Origin: an uncultured Verrucomicrobiota bacterium
GTDB lineage: Bacteria; Verrucomicrobiota; Verrucomicrobiia; Chthoniobacterales; SZAS-18
Direction: 5' to 3'
Length of the DNA: 8,081 nt
NCBI GenBank assembly: GCA_937873255.1
Contig: CALMVM010000447.1
Location: forward strand, 3,907-11,987
Position numbers and translations under genes: made by a program. Positions 6,619 through 8,081 of this stretch are shown piece after piece. How positions within the stretch are numbered: position 1 is the stretch's first letter; each line of letters opens with the position of its first letter. The notes under the pieces are model-generated. The model was given only the letters and a program-made list of their open reading frames with translations, ran no database searches and was not told the DNA's origin.

Positions 6619-7143
6619 ATGTTGCCTCCTTCTTACCGCCACCTTTCGGCCCGTGCCGCATGTCGACAACAGGCTTTCACGCTCGTGGAAGCCCTCGTAG
6701 CCATCGTCATTTTGATGATCTTCGCGGTTTCCTCGACGATGGCGCTCAACTTTTTTGACGAACGTGCCGCTCGCAACCGCAATGCCGAAGCGGCCCGCGC
6801 CATCGTGGACGATTACGTCAACTACCTGCTCAGCGACTCCGTCGCGGTACCCACCGTCACGGCCGCCGGCACCGACCTCGACGGCGACAACACGCCGGAC
6901 GGGGTGGTCTGCACGGCGATCTCCGGCCGCACGGTGCCAGCGAGCATCCCGCTCATCGTCACCCGCACGTCGGCCGGGACGCCGGTCGTCACGGGCACGC
7001 TCTATTGGCGGGTGCAGGCCGTCGGCACCACCTACGGATGCGCGGCGGATACCGACCTCGTCCAGGTCAGTTTCCTGCTCCAATACACCTACCGCAGCCA
7101 GACCTATTACTACAAGGCGATGACGTTCAAGGCGAACACCTGA
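6619..7143 (+). CDS. Prepilin-like protein, PilV/GspI-like minor pilin or pseudopilin
   Basis: The protein, 174 residues from the ATG at 6619, has a class III (type IV prepilin) signal. A basic 19-residue leader (Arg7, Arg12, Arg16) precedes FTLVEALVAIVIL, with cleavage expected before Phe20. Glu24, mature position 5, is the residue needed for subunit assembly. The hydrophobic helix covers about 20-42 and is followed by a polar helix (DERAARNRNAEAARAIVDD). Position -1 is Ala rather than the usual Gly; prepilin peptidases tolerate Ala. The globular part contains DLDGDNTPDG (86-95), a calcium-loop-like pattern, and two cysteines (98 and 141) that could form a disulfide. The LVEALVAIVIL core and position ahead of a PilW-like gene suggest a PilV or GspI role at the tip of a pilus or secretion pseudopilus; this is inferred. 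The leader of standard length decides the start. Confidence 0.85.
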   Translation: MLPPSYRHLSARAACRQQAFTLVEALVAIVILMIFAVSSTMALNFFDERAARNRNAEAARAIVDDYVNYLLSDSVAVPTVTAAGTDLDGDNTPDGVVCTAISGRTVPASIPLIVTRTSAGTPVVTGTLYWRVQAVGTTYGCAADTDLVQVSFLLQYTYRSQTYYYKAMTFKANT

Positions 7144-7158
7144 GCCTTCCTTTTTCCC

Positions 7159-8081
7159 ATGCGTGTCCCCTCTTCTCGGAGGTTTCGATCCCGGGCCGGT
7201 TTCAAGCTGGCAGAGCTGATGGTGGCCGTCGGCATTTTCGTGCTCGGCGGCGGCGTGGCGTACCCGCTCCTGGTCGGCGACGTGGCCCTCTACGCGCGCA
7301 ATGTCTCGAGCAACACATCGGACAATTCCCTGCGCCTGAGCCTCCAGCAGCTCAAGCAGGACATCGACATGGCCATCGAGCCGCCGACGCTCGTGAGCTA
7401 CCGCGTCACGGGTTCGACGGGAATCCTGAAGCCGCTGCCGTCCACGACCGTCTCCGCGCAGGGCGTCCTCCTTTGGGTCAGCCTCGGGCCGTCCTACGAC
7501 ATGCAGCCGACGAGCGCGAGCAACCCGAAGGTGCCCGTCGCCAGCACGATCACGCTCAACCGCCGCGTCAACCTCGCCCCCAGCGCCGCCGACCCGTTCC
7601 CCAATTCACCGATGCCCCAGATCGGCGACCGCCTGGTCGTCATGTCGCCGTCTCCGTACTCCACGGGCATGTCCGAGACCGTCAACATGGACGGCAACAC
7701 GATCCAGAAACCGGGCCGTCGCATCAACGCGGTCAACGGGATGGCCACTGGCCGGATCACCGACAGCGGCTCGACGAGCGTGACGGTGAAGCTCGACCTG
7801 AGCAACACCGCGCTCCCCAACACGATCAACGGCCCGCAGAGCGTGTACATCGTGCGCGAGGTCGCCTACGTCGTCTACACGCTCAACGACGCCGGTGGCA
7901 ACCCCGTCGAGCGGCAATTGATCCGCTACGCCAGCACCAACGACATGACCGCCCAGAACGTGCTCATCCGCGACGTGGACCCCGCGCCCCTGGAACTCGA
8001 CGCGAACACGGGCGCCATCATCCAGCCGTTCAATTACTACGGCGGCCGTGGGAACCTCTCGCCGCTTTCCATCAACCTGCC
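7159..8081 (+). CDS. Prepilin-like protein, PilW/GspJ-like minor pilin or pseudopilin (3' end beyond window)
   Basis: The frame opens at the ATG at 7159, 15 bases after the previous stop, and stays open for 307 codons to the window edge. The leader MRVPSSRRFRSRAG is strongly basic and ends in the canonical Gly at -1. It is followed by FKLAELMVAVGIFVLGGGVAY, with Glu19 at mature position 5. Lys at mature position 2 is less usual than Thr or Ser. After the hydrophobic helix comes a polar helix with LRLSLQQLKQDIDMAI (58-73), matching the layout of PilW and GspJ proteins. The large beta-rich globular part includes VYIVREVAYVVYTL (229-242) and then RQLIRYAST, similar to the late strands of that group. 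Already over 300 residues, it is larger than a major pilin. It is very likely co-transcribed with the preceding prepilin. No Shine-Dalgarno is visible; the spacer is pyrimidine-rich. Confidence 0.85.
   Translation, partial: MRVPSSRRFRSRAGFKLAELMVAVGIFVLGGGVAYPLLVGDVALYARNVSSNTSDNSLRLSLQQLKQDIDMAIEPPTLVSYRVTGSTGILKPLPSTTVSAQGVLLWVSLGPSYDMQPTSASNPKVPVASTITLNRRVNLAPSAADPFPNSPMPQIGDRLVVMSPSPYSTGMSETVNMDGNTIQKPGRRINAVNGMATGRITDSGSTSVTVKLDLSNTALPNTINGPQSVYIVREVAYVVYTLNDAGGNPVERQLIRYASTNDMTAQNVLIRDVDPAPLELDANTGAIIQPFNYYGGRGNLSPLSINL

Overview
This GC-rich bacterial window has a stack of minus-strand housekeeping and membrane genes on the left and the start of a plus-strand type IV pilin-like gene pair on the right. 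The mix suggests a Gram-negative bacterium, possibly a verrucomicrobium of the Opitutae type. It includes the short single-chain glycyl-tRNA synthetase, a YugP-type membrane zinc peptidase, a rhomboid-like protein with a C-terminal DUF6576-like tail, an outer-membrane-type lipoprotein signal and prepilin-like proteins with high-GC codons. No rRNA or other phylogenetic marker was compared, so the taxonomic guess is an inference.

Minus strand, in transcription order from right to left: an MFS transporter (4881-6317); a rhomboid-like membrane protein that lacks the catalytic motif (3900-4805); mazG, 10 bases after it (3104-3889); a membrane zinc metallopeptidase (2339-3016); a strong terminator-like hairpin (about 2234-2280); glycyl-tRNA synthetase (841-2223); a small lipoprotein gene that looks frameshifted near its 3' end (106-753, intended stop probably 233); and the first 24 codons of a secreted or membrane protein that leaves the window on the left (1-74).

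Plus strand: after a 301-base divergent intergenic region with an AT-rich core, a PilV/GspI-like prepilin (6619-7143) is followed 15 bases later by a PilW/GspJ-like prepilin (7159 to the window end, incomplete). The pair looks like the start of a minor-pilin or pseudopilin operon continuing to the right.

The minus-strand genes are not one obvious pathway. They cover translation (GlyRS), nucleotide-pool sanitation (MazG), membrane protein quality control or scaffolding (zinc peptidase, pseudo-rhomboid) and solute transport. No mobile element, CRISPR array, tRNA or rRNA was seen, and I found no clear new multi-gene system. The points most worth a second look are the frameshifted lipoprotein, the terminator-like hairpin only 20 bases before glyS, the lack of Shine-Dalgarno sequences at all nine annotated starts, the catalytically dead rhomboid, and a calcium-loop-like motif in the first pilin.
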